Part shown: piece by piece, positions 45,888-53,884 of the stretch | Numbering within the stretch: position 1 is the first letter of the stretch | Layout of the letters: every line of letters begins with the position of its first letter | Assembly: GCA_018613035.1 (NCBI GenBank) | Contig: JAGGRA010000021.1 | Span: 1-64,000, forward strand | DNA length: 64,000 nt | Direction: 5' to 3' | From: Pseudomonas sp. ISL-84 | GTDB lineage: Bacteria > Bacillota > Bacilli > Bacillales > Cytobacillaceae | Notes under the pieces: generated by a model | What the model was told of the DNA's origin: nothing | What the model saw: only the letters and a program-made list of their open reading frames with translations | The model's database searches: none | Program-made: the position numbers and the translations under genes

Positions 45888-45916
45888 ATATTACTACATG
45901 CATTTTATGTTGTCAA
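45888..45916 (-). promoter_or_regulatory. rplJ-rplL promoter
   Basis: Perfect TTGACA (45911-45916), 17-nt spacer, TAATAT (45888-45893) on the minus strand, right after the rplA stop. Confidence 0.9.
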
Positions 45917-45925
45917 TTGTTTTTT

Positions 45926-46624
45926 TTATTTTACTGCAACAGATGAAGGATCTACTTTTACGCCAGGTCCCATAGTAGAAGTAACAGAAACGTTCTTCAT
46001 GTAAGTTCCCTTAGCAGCTGCAGGCTTAACTTTCATCATTGTATCGAAAATAGTGTTGAAGTTTTCAACAAGCTTTTCGTTTTCGAATGATACTTTACCG
46101 ATTGGCACGTGGATGTTTCCAGCTTTGTCAACGCGGTATTCTACTTTACCTGCTTTGATTTCGTTAACTGCTTTTTCTACGTCAAAAGTAACTGTACCTG
46201 TTTTAGGGTTAGGCATTAAACCTTTAGGCCCCAATACGCGTCCAAGTTTACCAACTTCACCCATCATGTCAGGTGTAGCAACGATCACATCAAAATCGAA
46301 CCAGCCTTGGTTGATTTTGTTGATGTATTCAGAATCGCCTACGAAATCTGCTCCAGCAGCTTCTGCTTCTTTCGCCTTTTCACCCTTAGCGAATACAAGA
46401 ACGCGCTGAGTTTTACCAGTTCCGTTTGGAAGCACAACTGCTCCACGGATTTGCTGGTCAGCTTTCTTAGGGTCAACTCCTAAACGGAATGCTACTTCAA
46501 CAGTTGCATCAAATTTAGCAAAATTAGTTTTCTTCGCAAGATCAATCGCTTCGTCGATTGGGTAAGCTTTTGAAGAATCGATAAGCTTTGCAGCTTCTAC
46601 GTACTTCTTACCTTTTTTAGCCAT
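45926..46624 (-). CDS. rplA: 50S ribosomal protein L1
   Basis: Mobile L1 stalk protein for deacyl-tRNA exit, and a translational repressor of its own operon in many bacteria. 232 aa from ATG 46624 with AAGGAGG upstream; 15 extra in-frame codons upstream lie in the leader. [34 protein letters not shown] and [15 protein letters not shown] are conserved. An L1-site mimic is 20-45 nt before the start. Confidence 0.98.
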   Translation of the reverse strand: MAKKGKKYVEAAKLIDSSKAYPIDEAIDLAKKTNFAKFDATVEVAFRLGVDPKKADQQIRGAVVLPNGTGKTQRVLVFAKGEKAKEAEAAGADFVGDSEYINKINQGWFDFDVIVATPDMMGEVGKLGRVLGPKGLMPNPKTGTVTFDVEKAVNEIKAGKVEYRVDKAGNIHVPIGKVSFENEKLVENFNTIFDTMMKVKPAAAKGTYMKNVSVTSTMGPGVKVDPSSVAVK

Positions 46625-46643
46625 TTTTATTTCCTCCTTGAAT

Positions 46644-46669
46644 GTGGTTTTAGCGGAATAACCTCCCAC
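46644..46669 (-). promoter_or_regulatory. L1-binding leader motif before rplA
   Basis: GTGGGAGG (46669-46662), a short stem and CTAAAACCAC (46653-46644) on the minus strand mimic the 23S rRNA L1 site (GGUGGGAGG...AAAUACCACC). The same motif precedes rplK at 47246-47271. A larger hairpin AGGTTGCGA/TCGCAACCT lies just upstream (46677-46712). Confidence 0.7.
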
Positions 46670-46792
46670 GAATAAAGGTTGCGAGTGAAACCAAATTCAG
46701 CGTCGCAACCTCAATCATAAACAGAAATGCGTTAAAATTTCTGAAGCTGGACAGTTGTCCAACATTCAAAGTGCACACATTACAAGCATGGA

Positions 46793-47218
46793 TTAGTCTT
46801 CGATAACGATACCCATGCTGCGTGCAGTACCTTCAACCATACGCATTGCAGCTTCAACACTTGCAGCGTTTAGGTCAGGCATCTTTGTTTCAGCAATCTC
46901 GCGTACCTTGTCACGCTTGACTGTTGCTACTTTATTACGGTTTGGTTCACCAGAACCAGACTCGATTCCAGCCGCCTTCTTAAGAAGAACTGCAGCAGGA
47001 GGAGTTTTCGTAATAAATGTAAATGAACGGTCTTCAAAAACCGTGATTTCAACAGGAATAATTAAGCCAGCTTGTTCAGCTGTACGAGCGTTAAATTCCT
47101 TACAGAATCCCATGATGTTAACACCCGCTTGACCTAGTGCAGGTCCTACTGGTGGTGCAGGGTTAGCTTTACCTGCAGGGATTTGTAACTTAACAAGTTT
47201 GATTACTTTTTTAGCCAC
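46793..47218 (-). CDS. rplK: 50S ribosomal protein L11
   Basis: GTPase-centre protein; target of thiostrepton and needed for RelA activation. 141 aa from GTG 47218 ([20 protein letters not shown]), with AAGGAGG upstream; the frame continues 19 codons through the leader. The Pro-rich [20 protein letters not shown] motif is intact. First gene of rplK-rplA. Confidence 0.98.
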   Translation of the reverse strand: MAKKVIKLVKLQIPAGKANPAPPVGPALGQAGVNIMGFCKEFNARTAEQAGLIIPVEITVFEDRSFTFITKTPPAAVLLKKAAGIESGSGEPNRNKVATVKRDKVREIAETKMPDLNAASVEAAMRMVEGTARSMGIVIED

Positions 47219-47245
47219 GAGACACACCTCCTTAAAGTCCGTGAT

Positions 47246-47271
47246 GTGGTAATAGGGAAATTCCCTCCCAC
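47246..47271 (-). promoter_or_regulatory. L1-binding leader motif before rplK
   Basis: GTGGGAGGGAATTTCCCTAT (47271-47252) continuing to TACCAC (ends 47246) on the minus strand; same design as the rplA site. Fits autoregulation of rplK-rplA by L1. Confidence 0.75.
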
Positions 47272-47349
47272 TCAACTTATAGTCTTTATATTAAGATAAA
47301 GAACTTGACAAATGTCCAGCCTCATTGTCGAGACATACTGACCTATGAA

Positions 47350-47378
47350 ATATTATCACTTTTCAAAGACGATTTCAA
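47350..47378 (-). promoter_or_regulatory. rplK-rplA promoter
   Basis: TTGAAA (47373-47378), 17-nt spacer, TAATAT (47350-47355) on the minus strand, in the nusG-rplK gap. Confidence 0.8.
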
Positions 47379-47458
47379 GTTTTTTTACAAAGATATATAA
47401 AAGTACTTTCACAGAGCAGGCATTATCCGGCCAACGCATCCAGCTTTTTGGCGGTTTA

Positions 47459-47992
47459 TTACAGCTTTTCAATCTGTGAAAAATCAAGTTCTACCGGAGT
47501 ATCACGGCCAAACATGTTGACAAGCACTTTGATCTTCGCCTTATCTTTATCAATATCTTCAATGGTACCTGTAAAGTTTGCAAACGGCCCTTCTTTGACT
47601 TGAACCGTTTCACCGATTTCAAAGTTGATATCGAATCGTTTTTCTTCAACACCCATATGCTTAAGGATGTTTGTCACTTCTTCCGGCAATAGCGGAGTAG
47701 GCTTTGAACCTGAACCCGCAGAACCAACGAATCCGGTTACGCCCGGGGTATTCCTCACAACATACCAGGAATCATCTGTCATAACGATTTCCACTAGTAC
47801 ATAACCAGGGAAAACCTTTCGCTTGACTACTTTCTTTTTGCCGTTTTTCAATTCTGTTTCTTCTTCTTCCGGAACCACTACGCGAAAGATTTTGTCTTGC
47901 ATACCCATAGATTCAACACGTTTCTCCAAGTTGGCTTTTACTTTATTTTCATAGCCGGAGTACGTATGAACAACATACCAATTCTTTTCCAT
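47459..47992 (-). CDS. nusG: NusG, transcription elongation and pausing factor
   Basis: Binds RNA polymerase at the clamp; in Bacillus it promotes sequence-specific pausing and intrinsic termination. 177 aa: NGN domain (WYVVHTYSGYENKVKANLEK, PGYVLVEIVMTDDSWYVVRN) and C-terminal KOW domain (VKEGPFANFTGTIEDID). It has an extended -10 promoter and a leader terminator in the secE-nusG gap. Confidence 0.98.
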   Translation of the reverse strand: MEKNWYVVHTYSGYENKVKANLEKRVESMGMQDKIFRVVVPEEEETELKNGKKKVVKRKVFPGYVLVEIVMTDDSWYVVRNTPGVTGFVGSAGSGSKPTPLLPEEVTNILKHMGVEEKRFDINFEIGETVQVKEGPFANFTGTIEDIDKDKAKIKVLVNMFGRDTPVELDFSQIEKL

Positions 47993-48065
47993 TCAAGAGG
48001 ACTTGATCGTCCTTCCCTCCCTGTATTAAACAAATTATTTACCATCACAATTTTTTGACCAAATG

Positions 48066-48083
48066 AAAAAACCCGTTTCCGGG
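48066..48083 (-). terminator. Intrinsic terminator in the nusG leader
   Basis: AAAGCCCG and CGGGTTTT (one G-U) pair around a GAAA tetraloop; T run follows on the minus strand (48071-48066). It stands only about 30 nt after the predicted nusG transcription start and also after secE. Confidence 0.75.
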
Positions 48084-48111
48084 CTTTGCAAATGTTTCCT
48101 GTGTTATTCTC

Positions 48112-48120
48112 CATTATACC
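48112..48120 (-). promoter_or_regulatory. Extended -10 promoter of nusG
   Basis: TGGTATAAT on the minus strand (TG-N-TATAAT, -10 at 48112-48117). A weak -35 TGAATA lies 18 nt upstream, inside the end of secE. Confidence 0.6.
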
Positions 48121-48135
48121 ATGGAAACTCAGGGG

Positions 48136-48318
48136 TTATTCAAGAATAAAACGAATCAATTCAGAAATACCCAGGTCTAGCACTGCAAAAAACAAAGCAA
48201 AGAATGTAACTGTAGCAAGAACCGTCACAGTATAGTTTGTTAATTCTTTGCGTTTAGGCCAGCTGACCTTTCTCATTTCTCGTCCAACTTCACGGAAAAA
48301 ATTCACGATGCGCTGCAT
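48136..48318 (-). CDS. secE: SecE, translocase subunit
   Basis: Clamp subunit of SecYEG. 60 aa from ATG 48318 (MQRIVNFFREVGREMRKVSW) with GGGGGTTACG upstream; seven more codons upstream are possible but less likely. One amphipathic helix with KVSWPKRKEL, then a single membrane segment at about 31-55. Between rpmG and nusG. Confidence 0.97.
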   Translation of the reverse strand: MQRIVNFFREVGREMRKVSWPKRKELTNYTVTVLATVTFFALFFAVLDLGISELIRFILE

Positions 48319-48457
48319 TTCGTAACCCCCAACTTTCAAGAGATATATCCTTTAACAGAAAAACGTAAACGGCATCATAACATACTTCACCTAGTCCGCA
48401 AGACACCATTAAGCTTTCTGGCTATTAAAAGAGTACTTCTTCTAATCTATATCTAAA

Positions 48458-48601
48458 CTACTTTGTTTCTCTATGGATCGTATGAGTACTGCATGTACTG
48501 CAAAACTTCTTCAGTTCCAGCCTTTCAGAATCATTCTTGCCTGCCGTGGAATAATTTCTCGAACCGCAAACAGAACAGGCCAAAATTACTTTTTTAGTCA
48601 T
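48458..48601 (-). CDS. rpmG: 50S ribosomal protein L33, zinc form
   Basis: 47 aa, [20 protein letters not shown] continuing to a C-terminal ETK. The zinc ligands are CSVC (9-12) and CSTC near 36-39, so this is a C+ form. AGGTGGG precedes the ATG. It lies between sigH and secE as in B. subtilis rpmGB. Confidence 0.95.
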   Translation of the reverse strand: MTKKVILACSVCGSRNYSTAGKNDSERLELKKFCSTCSTHTIHRETK

Positions 48602-48634
48602 TTTCCCACCTACTAGTCTCTTTACGCCCTTAAA

Positions 48635-48663
48635 ACTTTAACACGCTCCCTAAAACATGTCAA
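48635..48663 (-). promoter_or_regulatory. Promoter of rpmG-secE
   Basis: Perfect TTGACA (48658-48663), 17-nt spacer ending in extended TGT, and TAAAGT (48635-48640) on the minus strand. Confidence 0.8.
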
Positions 48664-48670
48664 TAACTGC

Positions 48671-48720
48671 AAAAAGAGTGCGGGTTTGGAAAATATGTCT
48701 ATAATGAAAATTCGCGCACT
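48671..48720 (-). terminator. Possible sigH terminator with large loop
   Basis: AGTGCG (48720-48715) and CGCACT (48682-48677) pair across a 32-nt loop holding the sigH stop, then CTTTTTG on the minus strand. Weak, but the only stop signal before the rpmG promoter. Confidence 0.35.
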
Positions 48721-49355
48721 TCTAAATATCTTTCCAGCTTTCTTTTAACACGCTGCAAGGCATTGTCAATGGATTTAACATGGCGGTTGAGTTCCTCAGA
48801 GATTTCCTGATAAGACTGCCCGTCCAAATATAAGGCAAGCACTTTTCTTTCCAGATCGCTCAGAAGCTCGGACATTTTTATTTCGATATGGTCAAACTCT
48901 TCCTGATTGATAATAAGCTCTTCAGGATCCATGACCTTTGCACCTGAAATTACATCCATTAAGGTTCGGTCAGATTCCTCATCATAAATAGGCTTGTCCA
49001 AAGAAACATACGAATTCAGCGGAATATGCTTTTGGCGCGTCGCCGTTTTGATGGCCGTGATAATCTGCCTGGTAATGCATAATTCGGCAAATGCTTTAAA
49101 GGAGGATAACTTGTCCTCTTTGAAGTCACGGATTGCTTTATATAAACCAATCATTCCCTCTTGCACAATGTCTTCTTTGTCTGCGCCAATTAAAAAATAG
49201 GATCTTGCTTTTGCCCGCACGAAATTGCGATACTTATGAATCAGATAATCCAGTGCTTCACTTTCTCCTTTATGCACCAGATCAACTAACTCTTCGTCCT
49301 CAAGCTGAATAAAGTCTATTAGATTTTCGTCGATTGTCTTGAAGTCAGCACTCAC
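48699..49355 (-). CDS. sigH: Sigma-H, early sporulation sigma factor
   Basis: Sigma-70-family factor (Spo0H) for the switch to sporulation and competence. 218 aa from GTG 49355 (MSADFKTIDEN), with GGGGGG 6 nt upstream; same length as B. subtilis SigH. Region 2 has DYLIHKYRNFVRAKARSYFL and GADKEDIVQEGMIGLYKAIR; region 4 has DLERKVLALYLDGQSYQEIS and RHVKSIDNALQRVKRKLE. The frame is open 40 codons further upstream, but that stretch is the promoter region. Confidence 0.97.
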   Translation of the reverse strand: MSADFKTIDENLIDFIQLEDEELVDLVHKGESEALDYLIHKYRNFVRAKARSYFLIGADKEDIVQEGMIGLYKAIRDFKEDKLSSFKAFAELCITRQIITAIKTATRQKHIPLNSYVSLDKPIYDEESDRTLMDVISGAKVMDPEELIINQEEFDHIEIKMSELLSDLERKVLALYLDGQSYQEISEELNRHVKSIDNALQRVKRKLERYLEVREFSL

Positions 49356-49391
49356 TAGGATCCCCCCGACCGTACAAGCATGGTTAGAAAT

Positions 49392-49421
49392 ATTATACAG
49401 CAGGGCTTTTTCAAGCGTCAA
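49392..49421 (-). promoter_or_regulatory. Sigma-A promoter of sigH
   Basis: TTGACG (49416-49421), 18-nt spacer, consensus TATAAT (49392-49397) on the minus strand, between the rae1 stop and sigH. In B. subtilis this promoter is repressed by AbrB; AbrB sites cannot be read from sequence alone. Confidence 0.8.
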
Positions 49422-49425
49422 CCGC

Positions 49426-49935
49426 TCATTGGCCTCCTCTGCGCCATTTTTCAAAAATTTCTGCCACTTCATCACTTAGGGGGATTTTGGAAACAGGCTT
49501 TTTTTGCTGAATTTTTTTAACCTTTTTTTCGATGCTGCTTTCGATTAGATTCATTTCATTAAGCAATTCTCTTGCAGACTTCCTTAGAGCGCCTTGGCCA
49601 AAGATGACCCATTGCTCTGTAAAATCTGAAGTGGCTACATGGATTTGCGTTTTAATGTTGCTTAAATCGATCGCCAATTTTTCAATGCGCTCATCGGCTG
49701 TTTCATTGTTTCTGGTAAAAATTACATCTACTTTTGAATTCTTAAATTTTTTTTCTGTTCCCTTTACATAGTGGGCATCAAAAACAACTATGACTCTGTA
49801 ACCGGAATATCCCTGGTACTCGGCCATTTTTTCAATCAGGCGGTCTCTGGCAGACGATAAATCTTTATCTTTCAGCTCCCTGAGTTCTGGCCAAGCACCA
49901 ATTATGTTGTACCCGTCAACAATAAGGATGTCCAT
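49426..49935 (-). CDS. rae1: Rae1, ribosome-dependent mRNA endonuclease (YacP)
   Basis: NYN/PIN-fold nuclease that cuts certain mRNAs in the ribosomal A site in B. subtilis. 169 aa (170 there). Catalytic acidic residues lie in ILIVDGYNIIGAW (Asp7) and VVFDAHYVKG, with NNETADERIEKLA and VATSDFTEQ. The C-terminus is basic and helical. Starts 2 nt after the rlmB stop, so it is part of the cysE-to-rae1 operon. Confidence 0.93.
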   Translation of the reverse strand: MDILIVDGYNIIGAWPELRELKDKDLSSARDRLIEKMAEYQGYSGYRVIVVFDAHYVKGTEKKFKNSKVDVIFTRNNETADERIEKLAIDLSNIKTQIHVATSDFTEQWVIFGQGALRKSARELLNEMNLIESSIEKKVKKIQQKKPVSKIPLSDEVAEIFEKWRRGGQ

Positions 49936-49937
49936 TT

Positions 49938-50681
49938 TTATCCCTCAAGAGGATGCCGTTTCCGATAAACCTCATACATAAGAAGAGCAGCCGCAACTGA
50001 TGCATTTAGCGAGGTAACATGTCCAGCCATTGGCAATTGGATAAGAAAATCACATTTATCCCGAATAAGCCGGCCCATGCCTTTTCCTTCACTTCCGATA
50101 ACAAGCCCTATTGGCATCGTTCCATCGAATTGGCGGTAATCTTCTTTCCCTTTCGCATCTGTACCCGCAATCCATACGCCTCTTTCTTTCAATTCATCAA
50201 TGGTTCTTGCCATATTGGTAACGCGCACGACGGGAATATACTCAATCGCTCCAGTGGATGCCTTGGCCACAGTTGCGGTAAGCCCCACAGCCCTCCTCTT
50301 CGGAATAATAATTCCATGTGCCCTGACAGCATCGGCCGTTCTCATAATGGATCCGAGGTTATGTGGGTCTTCGATCTCATCAAGCAATAGAAAGAATGGG
50401 GATTCGTTTTTCTTTTCAGCTGCTGCGAAAAGGTCGTCGATCTCTGCATACTGATACGCAGCAACCTGCGCAATGACTCCCTGATGGTTGCCTTCTGCCA
50501 TCTGATCAATTTTCTTTTTAGGGACAAACTGGACAAGCACACCGGCTGATTTTGCCAAACCGATCACCTGCTGCATCTGGCCGCCTTGCGAACCTTCAGC
50601 AATAAATATCTTATTAATATCCCTCTCTGATTTTAATGCTTCAATAACAGGGTTTTTTCCAATGATAAAATCCTGGCTCAT
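49938..50681 (-). CDS. rlmB: RlmB-type 23S rRNA 2'-O-methyltransferase
   Basis: SPOUT methyltransferase, TrmH/RlmB family, expected to methylate G2251 (E. coli numbering) of 23S rRNA. 247 aa: N-terminal substrate-binding domain (1-75), motif 1 [20 protein letters not shown], motif 2 [12 protein letters not shown], motif 3 [16 protein letters not shown] overlaps the mrnC stop by four bases. Confidence 0.94.
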   Translation of the reverse strand: MSQDFIIGKNPVIEALKSERDINKIFIAEGSQGGQMQQVIGLAKSAGVLVQFVPKKKIDQMAEGNHQGVIAQVAAYQYAEIDDLFAAAEKKNESPFFLLLDEIEDPHNLGSIMRTADAVRAHGIIIPKRRAVGLTATVAKASTGAIEYIPVVRVTNMARTIDELKERGVWIAGTDAKGKEDYRQFDGTMPIGLVIGSEGKGMGRLIRDKCDFLIQLPMAGHVTSLNASVAAALLMYEVYRKRHPLEG

Positions 50682-51103
50682 TTTACCGCTCCTCCTTTCT
50701 TCTCCTCGACTAATTTAATTGATTTTATAATAAGTTCTTCCATCCGCTTTTTACGTTCGGATAAAAACAAATATCCGATCAAGGATTCAAAAGCCGTACT
50801 GTACCTGTACGTTTGTACATCGGTATTTTTTGGGACAGAACCAGATTTGGCATTCCTGCCCCTGCGCACAACCGCCAATTCCTCTTCCGTCAGAATATCG
50901 AAATTAATCAATTCATGTATGATCATGGATTGTGCTTTTGCGGAAACATACCATGTTGCCTCCTTGTGCAGAAGGTGAGGCCTGACTCGTCCGTTTTGTA
51001 TCAGATGGTGGCGTATATAGGTTTCAAAAACAGCATCCCCCATATACGCCAAAGCAAGACTATTCAATTGTTTTTCATCTACTTTATTATCATAGTGAAG
51101 CAT
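50678..51103 (-). CDS. mrnC: Mini-ribonuclease III
   Basis: Dimeric RNase III catalytic domain without a dsRBD; matures 23S rRNA in B. subtilis with help from L3. 141 aa: [19 protein letters not shown] near the N-terminus carries the catalytic Asp; [14 protein letters not shown] and [13 protein letters not shown] supply the other acidic site. Starts 3 nt after cysS and overlaps rlmB. Confidence 0.96.
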   Translation of the reverse strand: MLHYDNKVDEKQLNSLALAYMGDAVFETYIRHHLIQNGRVRPHLLHKEATWYVSAKAQSMIIHELINFDILTEEELAVVRRGRNAKSGSVPKNTDVQTYRYSTAFESLIGYLFLSERKKRMEELIIKSIKLVEEKKGGAVK

Positions 51104-51106
51104 CCT

Positions 51107-52510
51107 TTAGCCTCTTTTCCATCTAATTCCCTGCGGTGTATCTTCAAGGATGATATTCATCTCTTTCAGCTCGTCGCGGATCTTGTCAGCCAGTACAAAA
51201 TTGCGTTCTTTTCTGGCCTGCTGACGCTGTTCGATTAACTGCTCGATCTCCTCATCCAAAAGTTCCCCATTGGCTTCCTCAAGAGAAAGGCCCAAAACTT
51301 CAAATAGTGTTTCAAACTCATTCGTGAATGTGTCAATCACTTCAACAGCAGTGTTCTTCTCCATCAAATAATAATTTGCTAATTTTGATAGCTCAAATAA
51401 GATGGAAACCGCATTGGCTGTGTTAAAATCATCATCCATATCTTTAATGAATTGTTCATGAAGAGCGGTTATTTTACCAATCCACTCCTGATTGTTGTCA
51501 GGCAGGTTTACGCTTGTTTCCTTGCGGTGTTTTAAATTTTGATAAGACGTTTTGATTCTCTCAAGCCCTGAGCGTGTATTTTCAAGCAATTCGTCACTGT
51601 AATTGATTGGATGCCTGTAGTGTACAGAAAGCATAAAAAATCTTAGAACCTGAGGGTCATGCTTTTGGATAATGTCATGAACCAAAACGAAATTTCCAAG
51701 TGATTTAGACATTTTTTCATTGTCTATATTAATATAGCCATTATGCATCCAATAACGGGCAAATGTTTGGCCTGTCAATGCTTCCGACTGTGCAATTTCA
51801 TTTTCATGGTGCGGGAAAGCCAAATCCTGTCCGCCAGCATGAATATCAATGGTATCCCCCAGATATTTCTTTGCCATAGCAGAGCATTCAATATGCCAGC
51901 CAGGCCTTCCGTTCCCCCATGGGCTATCCCAGGAAATTTCCCCTTCCTTCGCTGCTTTCCAAAGCACAAAATCAAGGGAATCCTGTTTCTTTTCTCCGAC
52001 TGCAATACGGGCTCCGACTCGCAATTCGTCAATGGACTGGTGTGAGAGTTTTCCATATCCATCGAATTTACGAGTATGGTAATACACATCCCCCTCTGAC
52101 TCATAAGCATAGCCTTTGTCAATCAAGGTCTGGATAAAATCAATAATAATTTCCATGCTTTCGGTCACTCTCGGATGGACATCCGCCTGTCTGCAGCCAA
52201 GTGCTGAAACATCTTCAAAGTAAGCCTTGATAAAACGTTCCGCAATGCTTGGAACATCCTCTCCAAGCTCATTGGCTACACGAATCAGCTTATCATCAAC
52301 ATCTGTAAAATTGGAGACATACTGAACATCATAACCACGAAATTCAAGATATCTCCTTACTGTATCAAATACAATTGGCGGACGGGCATTCCCTATATGG
52401 ATATAGTTATATACGGTTGGTCCGCACACATACATTTTCACTTTTCCCTCTTCTAACGGGATAAACTCTTCTTTTTGCCGTGTAAGTGTATTATAAATCT
52501 GAATGGCCAT
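51107..52510 (-). CDS. cysS: Cysteinyl-tRNA synthetase
   Basis: Class I synthetase. 467 aa. HIGH-type motif YIHIGNARP, zinc ligands Cys29 ([10 protein letters not shown]), Cys in WHIECSAM and His/Glu in FPHHENE, and KMSKSLGNF. Overlaps the end of cysE by 20 nt and is under the same Cys T-box, linking cysteine synthesis to charging. Confidence 0.98.
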   Translation of the reverse strand: MAIQIYNTLTRQKEEFIPLEEGKVKMYVCGPTVYNYIHIGNARPPIVFDTVRRYLEFRGYDVQYVSNFTDVDDKLIRVANELGEDVPSIAERFIKAYFEDVSALGCRQADVHPRVTESMEIIIDFIQTLIDKGYAYESEGDVYYHTRKFDGYGKLSHQSIDELRVGARIAVGEKKQDSLDFVLWKAAKEGEISWDSPWGNGRPGWHIECSAMAKKYLGDTIDIHAGGQDLAFPHHENEIAQSEALTGQTFARYWMHNGYINIDNEKMSKSLGNFVLVHDIIQKHDPQVLRFFMLSVHYRHPINYSDELLENTRSGLERIKTSYQNLKHRKETSVNLPDNNQEWIGKITALHEQFIKDMDDDFNTANAVSILFELSKLANYYLMEKNTAVEVIDTFTNEFETLFEVLGLSLEEANGELLDEEIEQLIEQRQQARKERNFVLADKIRDELKEMNIILEDTPQGIRWKRG

Positions 52511-53159
52511 GCACCTGGCTCCTTTCTTTCCTTAAGGTCTCAACTTCACTTTTTAAAGCTTGCAGTTCATTTTCCATTTCCTTGAAACGGTCTGCAATTG
52601 GATCCGGAAGATCCGTATGATTTAAGTCCTTTTTCACTTTCACACCATCCCGTATTTTCACTCTGCCAGGAATACCGACTACAGTTGAATTGGGCGGAAC
52701 CTCATGGAGGACAACTGACCCTGCACCTACTTTTGAATTTTCCCCAATGGTTATGGAACCAAGAACTTTCGCCCCGGTAGCAATTAGCGCATTGTCTTGA
52801 ATAGTTGGATGCCGCTTTCCTTTTTCTTTACCGGTTCCGCCTAGTGTAACACCCTGAAAAACAGTTACGTTATCTCCGATTTCGCACGTTTCCCCGATTA
52901 CTACACCCATGCCATGATCGATAAAAAAACGTCTTCCGATTTTTGCGCCAGGATGGATTTCAATTCCTGTGAAAAAGCGGCTGATTTGGGAAACAACTCT
53001 TGCAAGGAAATAAAACTTCCGCTTAAAAAGCGCATGGGCAATACGGTGTGACCAAATCGCATGAAGCCCAGAATACGTTAATATTACTTCCAAATAGCTT
53101 CTTGCCGCCGGGTCTTGTTCAAATACTACTTCGATGTCTTCCTTCATTCTTGCAAACAT
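52491..53159 (-). CDS. cysE: Serine O-acetyltransferase
   Basis: First step of cysteine synthesis from serine and acetyl-CoA. 222 aa from ATG 53159 ([20 protein letters not shown]) with AGGAGGGG upstream; a longer frame of ten codons is not needed. Left-handed beta-helix repeats from about 65 to 175, with catalytic region [13 protein letters not shown] and [12 protein letters not shown] charged C-terminal helix follows. Controlled by the T-box at 53345-53615. Confidence 0.97.
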   Translation of the reverse strand: MFARMKEDIEVVFEQDPAARSYLEVILTYSGLHAIWSHRIAHALFKRKFYFLARVVSQISRFFTGIEIHPGAKIGRRFFIDHGMGVVIGETCEIGDNVTVFQGVTLGGTGKEKGKRHPTIQDNALIATGAKVLGSITIGENSKVGAGSVVLHEVPPNSTVVGIPGRVKIRDGVKVKKDLNHTDLPDPIADRFKEMENELQALKSEVETLRKERSQVHGHSDL

Positions 53160-53344
53160 CGTTCTTTCCCCTCCTAACATAATCTTCATTTATTTTTTAT
53201 ATACGGCCTAAGAAGGCCAGGTATTTTCCCCATATAATATTTTCTGGGAAATAGGCTGTATTTCCCTTTATATCCGCCTGTTGATTTCGCTCTAATCAAT
53301 AGAGTGCCAAAATCAATAATGAGCTTTAACTTAGCCTAAAGAAA
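53160..53344. repeat. cysE leader end with decayed intergenic repeat, copy 4 (53254-53336)
   Basis: AGGCTGTATTTCCC (53253-53266), CTGTTGATTTCGCTC (53278-53292), then the exact 26-nt module also found at 4829-4854, here at 53305-53330, ending TTAGCC (53331-53336). Only 83 nt, lacking the GC-rich core. It lies between the T-box terminator and cysE, so it is transcribed in the cysE 5' UTR. Confidence 0.65.
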
Positions 53345-53615
53345 ATGAAAAAGCGCCCCTGCCACAATAGGACAGAGACGCTTTACACGCGGTTCCACTC
53401 TGTTTAGACTTCACAGAAGTCTCAACTTTAACCTGTTAACGGAAGGAGCTCCGCCCAAATCTACTTGAGAAACATGCATTCACCGAGAATTATTATCTGG
53501 GAAGGATGTTTCATCCGTTCGATATGGGGCTCAGAGGCGCACTTCGGAAAAAGAGAGGCTTAAACCACTTTCAGCCGGTGATGGTTCTCTCTAAAAAGCT
53601 TCTTTTTCTTACTTT
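53345..53615 (-). promoter_or_regulatory. Cysteine T-box riboswitch controlling cysE-cysS
   Basis: On the minus strand the T-box GTGGAACCGCG (53398-53388) pairs with uncharged tRNA acceptor ends in this family. Stem I contains a candidate specifier UGC (Cys codon, 53541-53539) in GAAGTGCGCC. A terminator AAAGCG/CGCTTT follows (53384-53350) with TTTTTC. Uncharged tRNA-Cys should promote read-through into cysE. Confidence 0.92.
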
Positions 53616-53639
53616 TCCTCTTCAACACTTTCATTTATG

Positions 53640-53668
53640 AAATTACTTTATCCCGCATTAACGGGCAA
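53640..53668 (-). promoter_or_regulatory. Possible promoter of the T-box leader
   Basis: TTGCCC (53663-53668), 17-nt spacer, TAATTT (53640-53645) on the minus strand, placing the start just before stem I. Four of six matches in each box. Confidence 0.35.
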
Positions 53669-53716
53669 TACGCCCCCTTGCAGGAAAATCGTTTTTGTAA
53701 TTAAAATAATCCGACC

Positions 53717-53850
53717 GGGGTCAACTGCCCCTAAAAGCCCGTATAGCAGAACTCAGACAATATCGTCACTCTGCGGCAACGTCTGAGTGACCCGCATCAT
53801 AACGGGCCTCAACTTACCTCAGCGGGGGCAAGCCTCTGCTGAGGTAAGTT
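53717..53850 (-). other. Multi-hairpin element between gltX and the Cys T-box
   Basis: On the minus strand: a 13-bp perfect stem AACTTACCTCAGC/GCTGAGGTAAGTT (53850-53838 with 53823-53811); then GCCCGT/ACGGGC (53807-53802 with 53742-53737) enclosing ACTCAGAC/GTCTGAGT (53788-53781 with 53758-53751) or, alternatively, GTCACT/AGTGAC (53791-53786 with 53770-53765); then GGGG/CCCC. The first stem could end gltX transcripts but lacks a T run. I do not recognise the family. Confidence 0.5.
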
Positions 53851-53884
53851 TTACTTTATACTATATTACATTTTCTCCAAGATG

